NCBI GenBank assembly: GCA_948146395.1
Contig: OX411544.1
Span: 32,880,457-32,944,456 of the forward strand
Direction of reading: 5' to 3'
Source of the DNA: Fragum whitleyi
Taxonomy: Eukaryota > Mollusca > Bivalvia > Cardiida > Cardiidae
DNA length: 64,000 nucleotides
Position numbers and translations under genes: made by a program. Numbering within the stretch: position 1 is the first letter of the stretch; each line of letters starts with the position of its first letter. Positions 1-12,299 of this stretch are shown one piece after another. The notes beneath the pieces were generated by a model. That model made no database searches. It was not told where the DNA came from and was given only the letters and a program-made list of their open reading frames with translations.

Positions 1-118
1 TGAGCTCCACTGTTGCTGGCGTGAGTTTTTGGACAAAACAATTAATAGCCAGCCCCAGTTCGACCAGCTGTAAAATAGGGTAGAAGTGGGTTTAAACCAC
101 TGCCTCTCTCTCAGGGAC
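1..118 (+). repeat. SINE-like body fragment (family 2)
   Basis: Shares the stretch from TTAATAGCCAGCCCC through GGGTAGAAGTGGGT to AAACCACTGC with 26225-26325. Cut by the window edge. Confidence 0.5.
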
Positions 119-769
119 GTGAAAAATATGAGGATTGTGAGTTCGAGAGTGATTCTCTTAACTGAAGCTAAAATAAATTGTTATAAACATTCAATTTGGA
201 AGAAACCATAGTAGCCAGCTGCAGCAGACCAAGGATTTCAGGGGGTAATGGGGCCCTAATATTACACACTTTAAGCTGAATTTCTGAATGAAAATCAAAT
301 AATTTGGTTACAGAGGGTGTTTATTTTACCCCCCCCCCCCCCCCCCCCCCCCAACTCCTGCTGGGTCTGCCACTACTAGAAGCTAAAATCTACAAAAAAC
401 TGTGCAACACCAACATACGAAAAACAGTTCCGCTATGAGGATAGTCAACCATTGGAACTTGCTGTCTGAGGAATGTACCAAATCAAAAACTGTAAATAGT
501 TTTAAGGCTTTCTTTTTAACAAAATATTGAAAAATAATCCAGTTAAGTTTTATCTTGAGTGCTTGAGTGGTTGCTTAATAAAGTAATTAATGGTAAAAAG
601 ATAGATTATTTTGATAGCCTAATTAGATTGTCACTTGATTCTTACAGACTCCTATGATGTTTGAACCCATTAGAATCGTCTCCTTTTCTCACAATGTTCT
701 CCATAGCAAAATAATGAATTTTAATACTTTTCTTTCCAATTTCTTTGAGTTGGGATAGTCAATTTAAAA
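119..769. other. No gene seen
   Basis: AT-rich DNA with a poly-C run and frequent stops in all frames; nothing recognised. Confidence 0.6.
329..352. repeat. Poly-C run (24)
   Basis: Homopolymer; its length is likely unreliable in the assembly. Confidence 0.95.
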
Positions 770-2402
770 CAAGAGGACCAAGATGGTCCTAGATCGCTCA
801 CCTGAGTCTCTTTGACCCCTGGGACAACACATTAATTAGATAGGCAGATGTCAAAAAGAAGATAATTGCCTAAGATCAATACCATGGAACGTTTTCAGCA
901 AAGAGCAAGACAGATATGCCTTTTTGCTCTTTGATTCTATGTAAAAAGGGATGCACCCGAGTGGACCCAAAAAGTGACCCCAGGGTCTTGACATGAACAA
1001 ACTTGGAAGAGGTCAATAAGATGATGCTACATTCTAAATATGAAAGCTGTCTGCCTTCTGGTTTCAGAGAAGAAGATTTTTGAAGGTTTTCCCATTTTCA
1101 CCCATCGTGCTCAGATGAGCTGAAAGGGATGCCCCCGGGTGGAGCCCAAATATGACCCAAGGGTCTTGATATGAACAAACTTGGTAAGGGCCAACAAGAT
1201 GATGCTACATACCAAAAATGGAAGCAGTGTGCCCTCTGGTTTCGATTAATTAAAGAAGATTTTAAAAGATTTTCGCTCTTTGATTCTATGTAAAAAAGGG
1301 TTGCACCCGGGCAAAGCCCAAATATGATCATAGGGTCTTGATATGAACAAACTTGGTAATGGTCCACTAGATGATGCTACATACCAAATATGAAAGCTGT
1401 CTGCCTTCTGGTTTCATAGAAGAAGATTTTTGAAGATTTTCATTTTTTTACCCTTCGTGCTCATTAGAGATAAAGGGATGCACCCATGCAAAGCCCAAAT
1501 ATGACCCAAGGGTCTTGATATGAACAAACTTGGTAAAGGCCCACTAGGTGATGCTACACACCAAAAATAAAAGCTGTCTGCCATCTGGTTACAGAGAAGA
1601 AGATTTTTAAAGATTTTCGCTCTTTGATTCTATGTAAAAAGGGTTGGGCCCGGGCAAAGCCCAAACATGACCCCAGGGTCTTGATATGAACAAACTTGGT
1701 AGAGGGCCACTAGATGATGCTACATACCAAATATGAAAGCTGTCTGTCTTCTGGTTTCAGAGAAGAAGATTTTTGAAGATTTTCATTTTTTTACCCTTTG
1801 TGCTCATAAGAGATAAAGGGATGCACCTGTGCAAAGCCCAAATATGACCCAAGGGTCTTGTTATGAACAAACTTGGTAGAGGCCCACTAGGTGATGCTAC
1901 ACACCAAATATTTAAGCTGTCTGCTATCTGGTTACAGAGAAGAAGATTTTTAAAGATTTTCGTTCTTTGATTCTATGTAAAAAGGGTTGGGCCCGGGCAA
2001 AGCCCAAATATGACCCAAGGGTCTTGATATGAACAAACCTGGTAGAGGTCCACTAGATGATGCTACATACCAAATATGAAAGCTGTCTGCCTTCTGGTTT
2101 CAGAGAAGAAGATTTTTAAAGATTTTCATTTTTTCACCCTTTTTGTTAAAGGTAAAGGGAAAGTTAAGGGTGGATTTCATTTTTTTGAACAACTTTGGTA
2201 GAGCTTGACCCAAGGAAGATCCCTGCCAAGTTTCATCGAGATTGGCCCACTGGCTTAGGAGGAGAAGATGTTTAAAGAAATTGTGGACGACGCACGACGC
2301 ACGACGCACGACGGACGACGCACGACGCACGACTGACGACGGACGACGGACATTCTACGATCCCAATAGCTCACCTTGAGCACTTTGTGCTCAGGTGAGC
2401 TA
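770..2402 (-). mobile_element. HINE/Helentron-like non-autonomous element, family 1
   Basis: Read on the - strand it begins with the AGCTCACCTGAGCAC hairpin and a CGTCGTGCGTCGTG-type head. About 160-bp tandem cores follow (CAAGTTTGTTCATATCAAGA, then CCCTTGGGTCAT). It ends CTCAGGTGAGCGATCTAGGA, then a GGACC..GGTCC hairpin and TCTTGTT. Second copy at 41563-43149 on the other strand. No transposase or Rep/helicase frame. Confidence 0.72.
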
Positions 2403-3240
2403 AAAAGAAAAGAAAAATAAGCCTTCATTTGGCCTTGATCCTTTAACATTGGCATTTACTTTTCTTTACAAAAGCTTGAAAATGTTGTTGTTCATAACTT
2501 GAATCATTGTCAATGGCAGAATTTGTAGTACTGATTTCAAGCAGAATTTCTGAATATGACATGGTCACTCTTTTCTTTAATCTTTTTTTTGTAAAAATTA
2601 TTGTCATAGGTATCTAGATATGCATAATCTGTAAAACATGAAACTGGAAATGATTGCTAACTAATCTTGACATTTCAGAAAATAAATTATTAATGGGAGA
2701 TAACTCTGTCGATAACATTTTTGACAGATTGAAAACAGTTTGAGAAAACCCCTGCAATACACTATCGGCTCTTCATTTTGAAGTCCCATTTAGTTAGTGC
2801 TGTCTGATCATGGCGAGCTGAACTTTCGTAAGTAAAATATGTCTGGAATTTTAGAATTTAATCATATTTTAATTAGCGTTAGAGCCTTTTGAATTATTTT
2901 GTACAAAAGCAGGATACATTTGCTTTGTGAACGTATTGTGTTTGTAATTGATCAGTGTGTTTTAAGCTTCAAAATATCTCTTTTTCTGGTGATGGTATTG
3001 GATGGTAAAATCATGGTCATGAAGTTATGGAGTGAGTAAACAACGGGATTTAAAAAGGGAGCAGGATAAAGTTACAAAAAGTAAAATATTGTGAATATTT
3101 GTGTAAAAAAAAAGATTATATGTAGCAAACCATAGTGCAAATGTTACAAGTTATTGGTAATGGTTCCTTATTGTTAAGTTAACTTATGCACAAAGTATTG
3201 AGCTGATGAGGTTGTGGAAAAATGGGGGGGGGGGGGGATA
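2403..3240. other. No coding region; G-run at 3224-3237
   Basis: AT-rich non-repetitive DNA holding the speculative first exon (2755-2827) and a 14-G homopolymer. Confidence 0.55.
2755..2827 (+). promoter_or_regulatory. Possible non-coding first exon with mini-uORF
   Basis: A non-repetitive stretch ends in the donor TTTC/GTAAGT (GT at 2828) and contains ATGGCGAGCTGA (2810-2821), a three-codon uORF. The CCDC9-like gene needs an upstream non-coding exon because exon 1 begins at an acceptor. Nothing directly links the two. Confidence 0.2.
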
Positions 3241-3246
3241 GGTAGG

Positions 3247-3302
3247 GTATATCGAGGTGTCAGTGCAATACCATTGTAAGTGCCTATATATTATATATAT
3301 GC
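3247..3302 (+). repeat. Half copy of hairpin MITE P
   Basis: Left arm GAGGTGTCAGTGCAATACC with TTGTAAGTGCCTATATAT; the right arm has been replaced by unrelated DNA. Confidence 0.5.
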
Positions 3303-3689
3303 TGACCCATCCAATTACGTGTGTGATAGATTTGCTTCTTGAGCTCTGGTAAGGGTATTGTTCTCCTGATTTGAGGATCAAGGGTATGTGTCCCTTAAAA
3401 AGCAAAGTGCGTCCTGGCCTTGGCACTTAGTAAAAAGTCAGCGCCTCAGACCATCCAGCTGTGATTGTGTTGCAATGAAAACCTGGCAAAAATAAGAAGA
3501 CAATTTGGAGGGATTTGTTCTCCTTTCCTTACTCTTTTACTTGCCAAGTAGGTTGCTTTAAAATTGCCTAAACAAAATGTTACAAGAAAATTTAGGCAAG
3601 GGGTTTGAAATTCCATTCCCAACTTGTCAGACTTGAGATTTTTAGCCTGGGAAAAGAAGATTTTCCATTGAAACCCACCAATGGGTGTA

Positions 3690-3870
3690 TGATAAGAAGT
3701 GCGTCTAAGTAGGATGGGAAGCTGATGGCTCTGATGAAATATTGTGGTTGCACTGGTGTGAGAAACAACAGAAAACCAGGGCAGGTTCACCAGCTGCCAC
3801 AATATAACTGCAATAATGTTCAAGGTGGCTTTAATCTCAAACAAATACAAATCAATTTCTTTTTTATGAA
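3690..3870 (+). repeat. SINE family 1 tail fragment
   Basis: CACAATATAACTGCAATAAT followed by GTTCAAGGTGGCTTTAA parallels the tail of the full SINE at 49777-50054. Upstream it shares a segment with 7594-7670. Confidence 0.45.
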
Positions 3871-3908
3871 GTCTATAACATATTGTTGAATGTGTTTCTC
3901 TGCTTTTT

Positions 3909-5597
3909 AGCTCACCTGAGCACGAAGTGCTCATGTGAGCTATTGTGATCACCTTTCGTCCGGCGTCCGTCCGTCCGTCGTCGGTCGTCGTCCGTCAACA
4001 ATTTCTTTAAACGACATCTCCTCCTAAACTACTAGGCCAATTAACACCAAATTTTACAGAAATGTTGCTTAGGTGGTCCCCTTCAAAAATAGCTAAAAGA
4101 ATTGAAATCCATGAAAAACTCTGGTTGCTATGGCAACAAAGGTGAAATTTTAAGAAAATCTTAAAAATTCTTCTTCTTCTCAACCAGTAAGTCCTACAGA
4201 CTTAAAACTTGGCATGGATGATCAGTTTATAGACCTGAATTAAAATAGCTAAAATCATATCTTTTGGGCCACCAGGTGCGGAGCACCAGGGGGAGGGGGT
4301 AGTACTTTGGGTAAATTTTGTAATCTTTAAGCTTCTTCTTCTTTGGAACCAGGAGCCCTACAGACTTGAAAATTGGCATGGATGATCAGCTCATAGACCT
4401 TAATTGAAATAGCTAAAATCATTACTGTAATGCCACCAGGTGCGGAGCACCAGGGGGAGGGGGTAGTACTTTTGTGAAAATTTTGTAATCTTTAACCTTC
4501 TTCTTCTTCTGAACCAGGAGCCTGACAGATTTGAATATTGGCCTGGATGATCAGCATATGGACCTTTATATAAATAGCTAAAATCATGAATGTAGATTCA
4601 CCAGGTGCGGAGCACCAGGGGGGAGAGGGTAGTACTTTTGTGAAATTTTGTCATCTTTAACCTTCTTCTTCTTCTGAACCACAAGCCCTACAGACTTGAA
4701 AATTGGCATGGAGGATCAGCTCATAGACCTTAATTGAAATAGCTAAAATCATTACTGTAATGCCACCAGGTGCGGAGCACCAGGGGGGGGAGGGGGTAGT
4801 ACTTTTGTGAAATTTTTGTAATTTTAACCTTCATCTTCTAATGAACCAGGAGCCCTACAGACTTCAATATTGGCATGGATGATAAGCATATGGATCTAAA
4901 ATAAAAAAGCTAAAATCATGAATGTAGGGCCAGCAGATGCGGAGCATTAGGGGGGAGGGGGTAGTACTTTGGATCAATTTTGAAATCTTTAACCTTATTA
5001 TTCTCCTGGATCAGGAACCCTACATACTTGAAAATTATCATGGTGATCAATATATTGACATTAACAAAAAAAGCTAAAATCATGACTGTAAGGTCACCAG
5101 GTGCTGAGTGTCTAGGGGAGGGGGTAGTACTTTGAATCATTTTTGAAATCTTTAAACTTCTTCTAATGAACCAGGAGTCCTACAGACTTGAAAATTGGTA
5201 TGGATGATCAGCATATGGATATTAATTGAATTAGCTAAAATCATGACTGTAGATTCACCAGGTGCAGAGCATCTTGGGGGAGGGGGAGTGCTTTGTTGAG
5301 AATTTTGAATCCCTACAGCCTTTATATTTGACATGGATTGATCAACTCATTAAAGAAAACTTTAAAAGTCTCAGACTCAGCCTATATATCTGGCATAGAT
5401 TAGCTGATCACAGACCTTTTATGAAAAAAAAGCTTAAATAAATAATGACCAGGGGAGGAGCAGAGGGGGGGAGGATTATGTCAAATGTTATCTGATTGAA
5501 TAAGTGAAAATCTCTTTTTCTGTGGTTGCATGGACATACCTAGGTAATGAAGCTTTTTTCTCAGGTGAGCGACCCAGGGCCAACGGCCCTCTTGTTT
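3909..5597 (+). mobile_element. HINE/Helentron-like element, family 2
   Basis: Starts with the AGCTCACCTGAGCACGAAGT hairpin and a CCGTCCGTCCGTCGTCGG head. About seven 163-168 bp cores follow, each with CACCAGGTGCGGAGCACCAG. It ends CTCAGGTGAGCGACCCAGGG, the hairpin GGGCC-AAC-GGCCC and TCTTGTTTT. Near-duplicate at 17011-18696. Minus-strand frames in the cores are repeat artefacts. Confidence 0.75.
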
Positions 5598-6889
5598 TCT
5601 AAAAATCTAATAGGGATATCTAGTTCTTTTTATGTCTGTCTGTGTGTCTCAGTCTACTGTTTATTGGCACTATTACAGTGGGGACATCAATCTGTTCTTT
5701 TCCTGAGAATATAAATATTTCCAATATGACTTCAAAATCTACACTAGCTTTTAGAGCTACAGATACAGGGGGTATTTTAGTTTTCGAATCTAAATAATTA
5801 TTTCAATTCTCCTTCAATTCTTCGCTTAAACCCTATGTTGTTGGTACTCATTTGAAACATCTCAGAGATAATTCAAATAAATTCCAACAACATAGGGCTT
5901 CAGAATCATTGTGAAATTAATTTTTAGGCAGGCTTTATTTACCTCTGGCTTTATTTGCATGTCACTCTGATGTTGCAGCGTGATATTTCTATGATGTTCT
6001 CAACAAAAAACACGTTTTTTCCCATCTTTGATTGGTACCCTTCAAAGGACCCGTTCCAAATACCTAAAGCGACATTTTTTCCAAAAATCACTATAAAATC
6101 CCAATTTACAAAAGTCTAGGGCCTTGATAAACATAAAAAGTTGAAGTTAAGAGTCAAACATTTTTTGTTTCTTGATTTACTTTGATTATGAAAGTCTAAA
6201 AAGGCAAAGAAAACTCAACTCTGGTAGTAAATTGTACAATCAGACCATTCCCAAAGCCTTAAGAAAAAGCGCTGAAAAATGTATCAAAATGCATAATTTT
6301 TTATCAGGGAAAGCCATATTAGGGTGAGGCTGGTTATTTATTTGGAAAAATGTATTATCCTTATTATCCAATGAACTATATTTGCTGTTGGCCATAAAAT
6401 TCTTTTTATGATTTTTTCATTGAAGTGTGTTTATTAATATATCTAGGCTAGAATATAATTGTCATAAATAGCTTTCAATTGAATATTTAATTTGGTTGCC
6501 CTTACCCATAATTATACCTTTTGATAGTAAAAGTTTTGCAAATTCTGTTTCTATCTTTTAGAAGAAATTAACTTGTGGCAGTGGTCTTGGGGGACTTGGG
6601 ATCTGACAACAACCATAGGTTGTAGGTTAAAATTCTGGCTGTGCTGTTAGGAATGGATAAGACATTGAGAGCCCAAGGCTAACACAGTCAATACCAGGGC
6701 TTGTGTTAGCTTTTGATATAGAGGAGTCATTGACTCAATGCCCATGGAATTCTATGTGTAAAAACTATTGTTGAAGGGTTCCAAACAATAAAATGATTAG
6801 GATGACTACATTGTATTTTTCATATCTTTATGAGAGATCATGGTTTATGTGTCAAAATGAGTCCTGAATTCCGTACTCAAGATAATTCC
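5598..6889. other. No gene; a 70-bp hairpin and a decayed repeat
   Basis: 5829-5905 is a hairpin (CCCTATGTTGTTGGTACTCA and its inverse) related to 14045-14118. 6697-6720 carries a CCAGGGCTTGTG end like the palindromic element at 11331. The rest is AT-rich and unrecognised. Confidence 0.5.
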
Positions 6890-6960
6890 AGGGGTTAGCA
6901 CGAATCTCTTGTAAGTGCCTATATATTTATAGGCACTTACAATAGTATCGCGCTGACCTT
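6890..6960. mobile_element. Hairpin MITE P copy
   Basis: About 70 bp, near-perfect palindrome around TTGTAAGTGCCTATATATTT and its complement, with ends GGGGTTAGC / GCTGACC. Related copies recur across the window. Confidence 0.7.
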
Positions 6961-7265
6961 TTGATGTGTTTACAATATCAAACTGAAGGAATGTTCAAAC
7001 CTGTACAACTATATACTAACAGAACTTTTGCCATTGCGGCTTTCCATTTGTGTAACAATGTTTTCCTGATATGTTTGAAAGCCAACAGGTTAGAGAGTGC
7101 TTTATCATTTGTCTCGCAGATCCAGTTGAATTCTGGTTCTGGTATCTGTTGTAAATATAATGACAATTTTAACCTAGTTTTGAATACCTATGATTCTAAT
7201 ATGAGTCATCACAGGAAAGATTCTTTGTTTCATGTCTATCCTAAAAATTACAGCTAATTTCATGT

Positions 7266-7510
7266 GATTTATCTGGTAAGCTCAGTTGGTAAGACTTTTG
7301 GCTGTCAATCCGGGGATCATGAGTTAAATCTCCAACTCAGTGACTTTGCCAACTTGAATCTGATATGTGACTAAAGTCATTGAGATATGAGGGCATTGTG
7401 ATAAGGACATGAGGGCATGGTGATAAGTTGTACGCATCAGTGGGGAAAAAAGAAAGGGATTCCACTGCCTCCCGCAATTCTCACACAAAATTGATAATAT
7501 CCAGAATGAG
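7266..7510 (+). repeat. tRNA-derived SINE-like sequence, decayed
   Basis: TAAGCTCAGTTGGTAAGACT resembles a tRNA D-arm/A box. The B box is degraded (GAGTTAAATC). A body with a short internal repeat (GAGGGCATTGTGATAAG) follows. Confidence 0.45.
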
Positions 7511-8319
7511 TAAAAGTCAGTTAATAGCTATACAAAGCTAATGTTAATTGTTAAATGTACCTCCCCGATTATTATTAATAAATTACTAATTATAAGTGGG
7601 ATGAGCTGCTTGTGGCTCTGATAAAGTATTTTAGTTGCTGATGTGATAATGACCAGAGACAATGAGTATGTGCACCACCTTGAGCCTTATACTCTTGGAT
7701 ACTCTTATGCCCCTGTTGGTCTGTTTAACCTGCAGATCTTTTAAAGAGATCTGCTATATGAATTATCCAGGTTAAGAGGCAGGAAGGGTTGGTGCATTTT
7801 TTACCTGCAGAAATCTGTTGTTTTCGCTGTTGATGCAAATGATGTGAACATGTGATGAAATACCCACCAATTATACTCATGGTATGCTATTGTGTCTGAT
7901 GCATAGTATACTACTGCACATTGCTCTGGATAATGCAACAGAGATTTGGCTCCCTCAATATTGGATTTGTCTTCAACATTCTATATTAGTAGGCAATTCA
8001 TTGTTATCATCTTGAATAGAGACCATTCTAAGGATTACTCTGGATAAAGTTACTACTTTAGAATGACTGAAAAATCAAACTGTCAATGACCTTTTCAATA
8101 CCTTTTTATTGCCATTAACCATTCCATAGGAATGCTGCGTAAATACCAGATAATTGTTATGATAGATTTGGCTGGCTCTACTTTTTCTTTTCTTCAAAAT
8201 TGGTATACTCGTTAGATATTTCAATTTCAAGGAGTGCTCATAATGTATTGTCTTGTGTAGAATGAGTGAAATTTCAAATTGTCATTTACTTTGATACTTC
8301 GACCCTTTATGTATCATTA
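7511..8319. other. No gene seen
   Basis: AT-rich DNA. 7594-7670 resembles 3697-3780. No open frame with coding character. Confidence 0.5.
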
Positions 8320-8576
8320 TAGCCCCCTAAACTTTGAGGGAATATAGGAGTCAGCTTGTCTGTAAGTCTGTCTCGTCTATGGTAGTATTTTGTTGTCCAC
8401 TCAATTTTTCAGCAACTAATTGGCAGCTTTCATTGAAACTTGTCAGATGTGCAAGTGAAATTTTGGTTAGTATCCATTGACTTTTGACAGAGTTATAGCC
8501 CTTTGATGGACAATGGCTTTTCATCATTGACTTGCACTTGTAGAGGGGTATTAGTCCGCTTTGTGACAGTCTAGTT
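8320..8576 (+). mobile_element. Single-core HINE-like element, family 8
   Basis: 5' hairpin-like CCCCCTAAACTTTGAGGG with ATATAGGAGTCAG and a CTGTCTGT head, then one core. Ends GCTTTGTGACAGTCTAGTT. Other copies at 16329-16624, 27904-28190 (-) and 63072-63334. Confidence 0.65.
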
Positions 8577-9317
8577 GATCAATTAAAGTCTATATTGTGG
8601 AAACTCATTAGAAAAATCTTAAAGAGAGGGAATTCTAATGGGTACCCACAAAATAGTGTCTAGTCTAGAATGAATTTAAATTCTAAGTTTCATAAGATTA
8701 GGAATAAATAAATTACATTTTAATATCTGGACCATTGCTGTGGAATGTTGCACAAATACCTGGTAATATTATATAACACCCTTACCGAATACAATAGCGG
8801 GAAATGAAACATATTCCCTGGCAGGCAACAGCAGTTTTACATGCTTGAATTCTTGCCATCGAAAATTCCATTCATGAGTTGTAATATTATAAGAACATGT
8901 TGGAAATACCACAAAGCAAATCACCCTAGTTTGGTTTCTGGTAGACTGGCCTCAGTCATTTTTGTTTGCAATATCAGAAAATATCTTTGTTCTAGTTTTA
9001 TTGCAAGCCTCTTTATCCAAGTTCATATTAAAGAGTGCTGACAAAAACCTTCTTGTTGGAGACAGGGGACTTAATTGAATTTTCTGAATAACTTTATCAC
9101 ATTTAATTCCCTTTGAAAAGATTACTTTAAAGAATAGTCTCAGCAGGTGGCCAGACTAGGTTTCTGCATAAGAAAAATTATTGAATGGTGTTGCAGATTG
9201 ATATGAGATTTGAACTATTCATAAATGTCATATCAGTGATGTGTGTTTTCTGAATCACTTAACTATGATTTTGAAATTCTTTAGAAAATTTGAGTATGAC
9301 TTGAATAATGGTTTAAC
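8577..9317. other. No gene seen
   Basis: AT-rich, frequent stops, no repeat recognised. Confidence 0.5.
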
Positions 9318-9646
9318 CTTAGTCATGCTGGACCTGAGATATTCCCGCTGTGCCAGGGGATTTAGATGTCACAATCATTAGGCTGCATATATTGAGGAGT
9401 CAGGGCAAAACTATTGTAAGTGCCTATAAATAAAAAGGCACTTACAAAAGTCTTACACTAACTCCTCGTAATATCTACTGTCATGATTTCAGTCTATTAC
9501 GTCACTACCTGATTTTCCTTCTTCAACCAGAATTGTTCAAAAATTATTTTTTCAAATTAAATACTGACACTTATTGTATTAAGCCTAATTCAGCTCTTTG
9601 ATTTTAATCAAATTTTCCCAAGGTTCTTATATAAGTCAACAAAGGT
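9318..9646 (+). mobile_element. piggyBac-type MITE D, interrupted by hairpin MITE P
   Basis: Left part CTTAGTCATGCTGGAC to GGCTGCATAT, right part from GTAATATCTACTG to AACAAAGGTTAA, both as in the intact copy at 13160-13397. Hairpin P (9394-9467) sits between. Confidence 0.55.
9394..9467. mobile_element. Hairpin MITE P nested in MITE D
   Basis: GAGGAGTCAGGGCAAAACTA with the inverse ending CTAACTCCTC. The centre reads CCTATAAATAAAAAGG. Confidence 0.65.
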
Positions 9647-10390
9647 TAATAAAATTCTGTTTGTGGGTCATATATTTCTGCTGAAAGAGTATCTTTTGAC
9701 TGGATGATTGCCTCTCCCATATTAACCAAGGGCAATATTGTTTACGTCCATATTTAAAATACCATTTGAATGATAAGTAGCTGGAAGTCCCCCAATATAC
9801 CTCTTGACAAATGACAGGTATATAGTAAACCTCCCTTTGTCTGTTTGACATTCTTGCTTGATTAAATACATAATTGAACTCTGTGTATGATAGTAGATCT
9901 CATGACCAAGTTTTGAAAAAAAAAATATAATGATAGTTCTGTCAATCCATTGTTATGTTAAGTCATTTGAAAACTAGGTATGCTGATGTGTTGCAAATTA
10001 CTATTTTTCATTGGCTGATTAGTAAAAACTATCATCAACAGTGGGTTGCCAATGCCAGTAGAAAAAAATAATTTTGCAGTCACACAAAACCGCTGATGTG
10101 ACAATACCTTATTTCTTGGCCAAATATAAAGCAGAAATTGACTAGTCTGCAATCCGAAACGGAAGGGAAAAGGTCAGAAACAGACAAAAAATATGTCTGC
10201 CATGTGTATAAAATCGGCAAGAACTACAAATCTAGAGCAACTGAATGCATGAACTTGAGGTAGACATAAATGATATTTATTTCCTTTTATTCTGACCATC
10301 TATCTAGTTTCTAACTGAAAAAAGAATTAAACCGCATGTAATTTTCTTATTAAAGTTGAACTGCTATATTATTAAGTAAGAAGCCATGAT
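9647..10390. other. No gene seen
   Basis: AT-rich, unrecognised; short minus-strand frames have no coding character. Confidence 0.5.
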
Positions 10391-10633
10391 TATAATGCAG
10401 TTGGTAGCTTTGATCCCCTACATCAGTCTCATCCATTCCGACTATTTGTCTCTCAACAATGGGTTGATAATCGTAGACCTATGTGAGTTAGCAACTGGAG
10501 GCTAGGAAAGAATGTGAGGGTAGTACTGGTGAGTGAAATACCAGGAATTCATTGTTAGATGCTCTGCCGTGATATAAATGAAACATCGTTGAAAACGGCA
10601 TAAAACCCCATTCAAATAAACAATTTTTCAGTA
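10391..10633 (+). repeat. SINE family 1, head partly deleted
   Basis: Keeps ATAATGCAGTTGGTAG (A box), then jumps to TCCGACTATTTGTCTCTCA, GGAGGCTAGGAAAGAATGT and the GCCGTGATATAAATG tail. Matches 49860-50050. Confidence 0.65.
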
Positions 10634-11146
10634 AGAGAAAGAGTATTATCATTGAAAACATATTTTTATGCCAACCAGGATTTATTGGTAACATGAGGTT
10701 ACCACATTTCTATTGTAAAGGTTTTAGTTTTCAAAGCTAATGAAGTAAAAAATAATCAAAAGGTTGTATATTTTCTCCTAGGCTATTTACAATAGAAGTA
10801 TCAAAAGATGTATAATATTATATGTATCCCTGTAATGTTAGGTTTCCCTCATGATTGTTAATTTTTCTGATGTTTAAAAATTGCGCAAGCGGCAAGCTGT
10901 ATGGAAGAATTTTCTTTTATATCTATTTAAGAGATGAAGAGAGAGTATTAATTTTGCTGATTTCATGGAAGTAAAATAACCTACAAAAACCTTATCCCAA
11001 TGTGGGAATATGAAAGTGTTATTTTCGTTGAGTAATGAAACCATGTTTTCAGCCAATCAGAATGCATGAATCTTAGTGAAAACAACCTAAGTTAAATTAA
11101 ATCTCAATGCTTAAGCTGTGCTTTCTGTGCTTCGTAGATATACCTT
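10634..11146. other. No gene seen
   Basis: AT-rich, no repeat or coding frame recognised. Confidence 0.5.
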
Positions 11147-11899
11147 CAATCTTGCTCAAGTTTAAGATTTTAGATCAATCTTAATATGTGACCGTTTTCA
11201 AAATCGCCTTTCCTATAGCAAACTATCTTTATAAAAGAGATAATATTAGCTTGAAAAGTATTGTAAACTAACCCTTTGTTGTTTATACTAAATAGAATCA
11301 TCTTATTTAGAAGATTCTAAAGAGTGTTTACAGGGCTCGTGTTTGACCCTTAAACCAGGGTTTTGACCCTCAAAACTATCAAAATGTCACATTTTGACCC
11401 CTAAATTTTCCTGTCAAAGGGGTCAAAATATGACCATTTGTTTGTTCTGTATTGCAAACTGATAATGCTACACAATAATGAATGTATCAAAAATAATTGT
11501 ATCCTTCATATTTCTATAAGAGATTCATATGAAATATGAATCTCTTATAAAGATATGAGGGAAACAATTAAAGAAGTTTATCAGCATAACCAATAAAAAA
11601 TTACTTATTTACCACTTACTTTATTGTTTTGACCACTTTAAGACCAGTTTTGACCCCTAGAAATTGGCAGTCAAGGGGTCAATGACCCCTAAATTTGAAA
11701 AAGTTAGCACAAGCCCTGGTTTACCAAATAGGATTATTCAGGCATTCACAACAATATTACAAAATATTCAATCAAAATCATGTTTATTATTTGTTAACAA
11801 AACTTGTACTGTAATGATTAAGCAAAATTATCTTTAACAACTGCTTTCAGTGGTCCCATTAGTAATTGCTTAATACAAGGTTAACAGTACAGTAAGCTG
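11147..11899 (+). mobile_element. MITE E interrupted by a palindromic element
   Basis: CAATCTTGCTCAAG near the left and TCTTTAACAACTGCTTTCAG near the right match the uninterrupted homologue at 24655-25013. The interruption is 11331-11719. Confidence 0.5.
11331..11719. mobile_element. Palindromic element, about 390 bp
   Basis: Ends CAGGGCTCGTG / CACAAGCCCTGG, many TTTTGACCCCT motifs in both orientations, and a central hairpin ATAAGAGATTCATATG. TTTA flanks both sides, a possible target duplication. Confidence 0.55.
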
Positions 11900-12299
11900 G
11901 GAGTGGTATACATGATCTTTAAGATTGAAAGACTAACATGTAACCTATTTAACTAAATGGATGTGGTAATTGCTGCATTTTGAACAGGAGTTCATTGTGT
12001 AGCTCCAAACTCTATCAGCCTAGCAAAGTAATTCAATTTCCTTTTGCATTTACCCGGAACACAATATATGTAAACATAGTAACTGTGTCAGTTATACAGC
12101 TAGGTCTTTAACAGGACAAGCAAGCTGTGCAATATGTCCAGTTATGTTGGACATTTGAGTTGGAGCTGTTCATTACAATATGTAGATGTTGTGAATGTTG
12201 TTATTTCATGAAGAAAGGTGTAAGAAAGATGTAATAAGTAAGATACATAACCTGTGATCATCAGAGGATGTCAAGACATGGATGACAGCCAAATATTTG
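11900..12299. other. No gene seen
   Basis: AT-rich DNA leading into a degenerate tandem array. Confidence 0.5.

Noticed and set aside
3446..3952. 168-codon minus-strand frame
   Set aside because: Crosses a SINE tail and the 5' hairpin of a HINE-like element; no coding character.
6961..7257. 98-codon plus-strand frame
   Set aside because: No conserved motif, starts at the edge of a hairpin MITE, no splice or promoter context.
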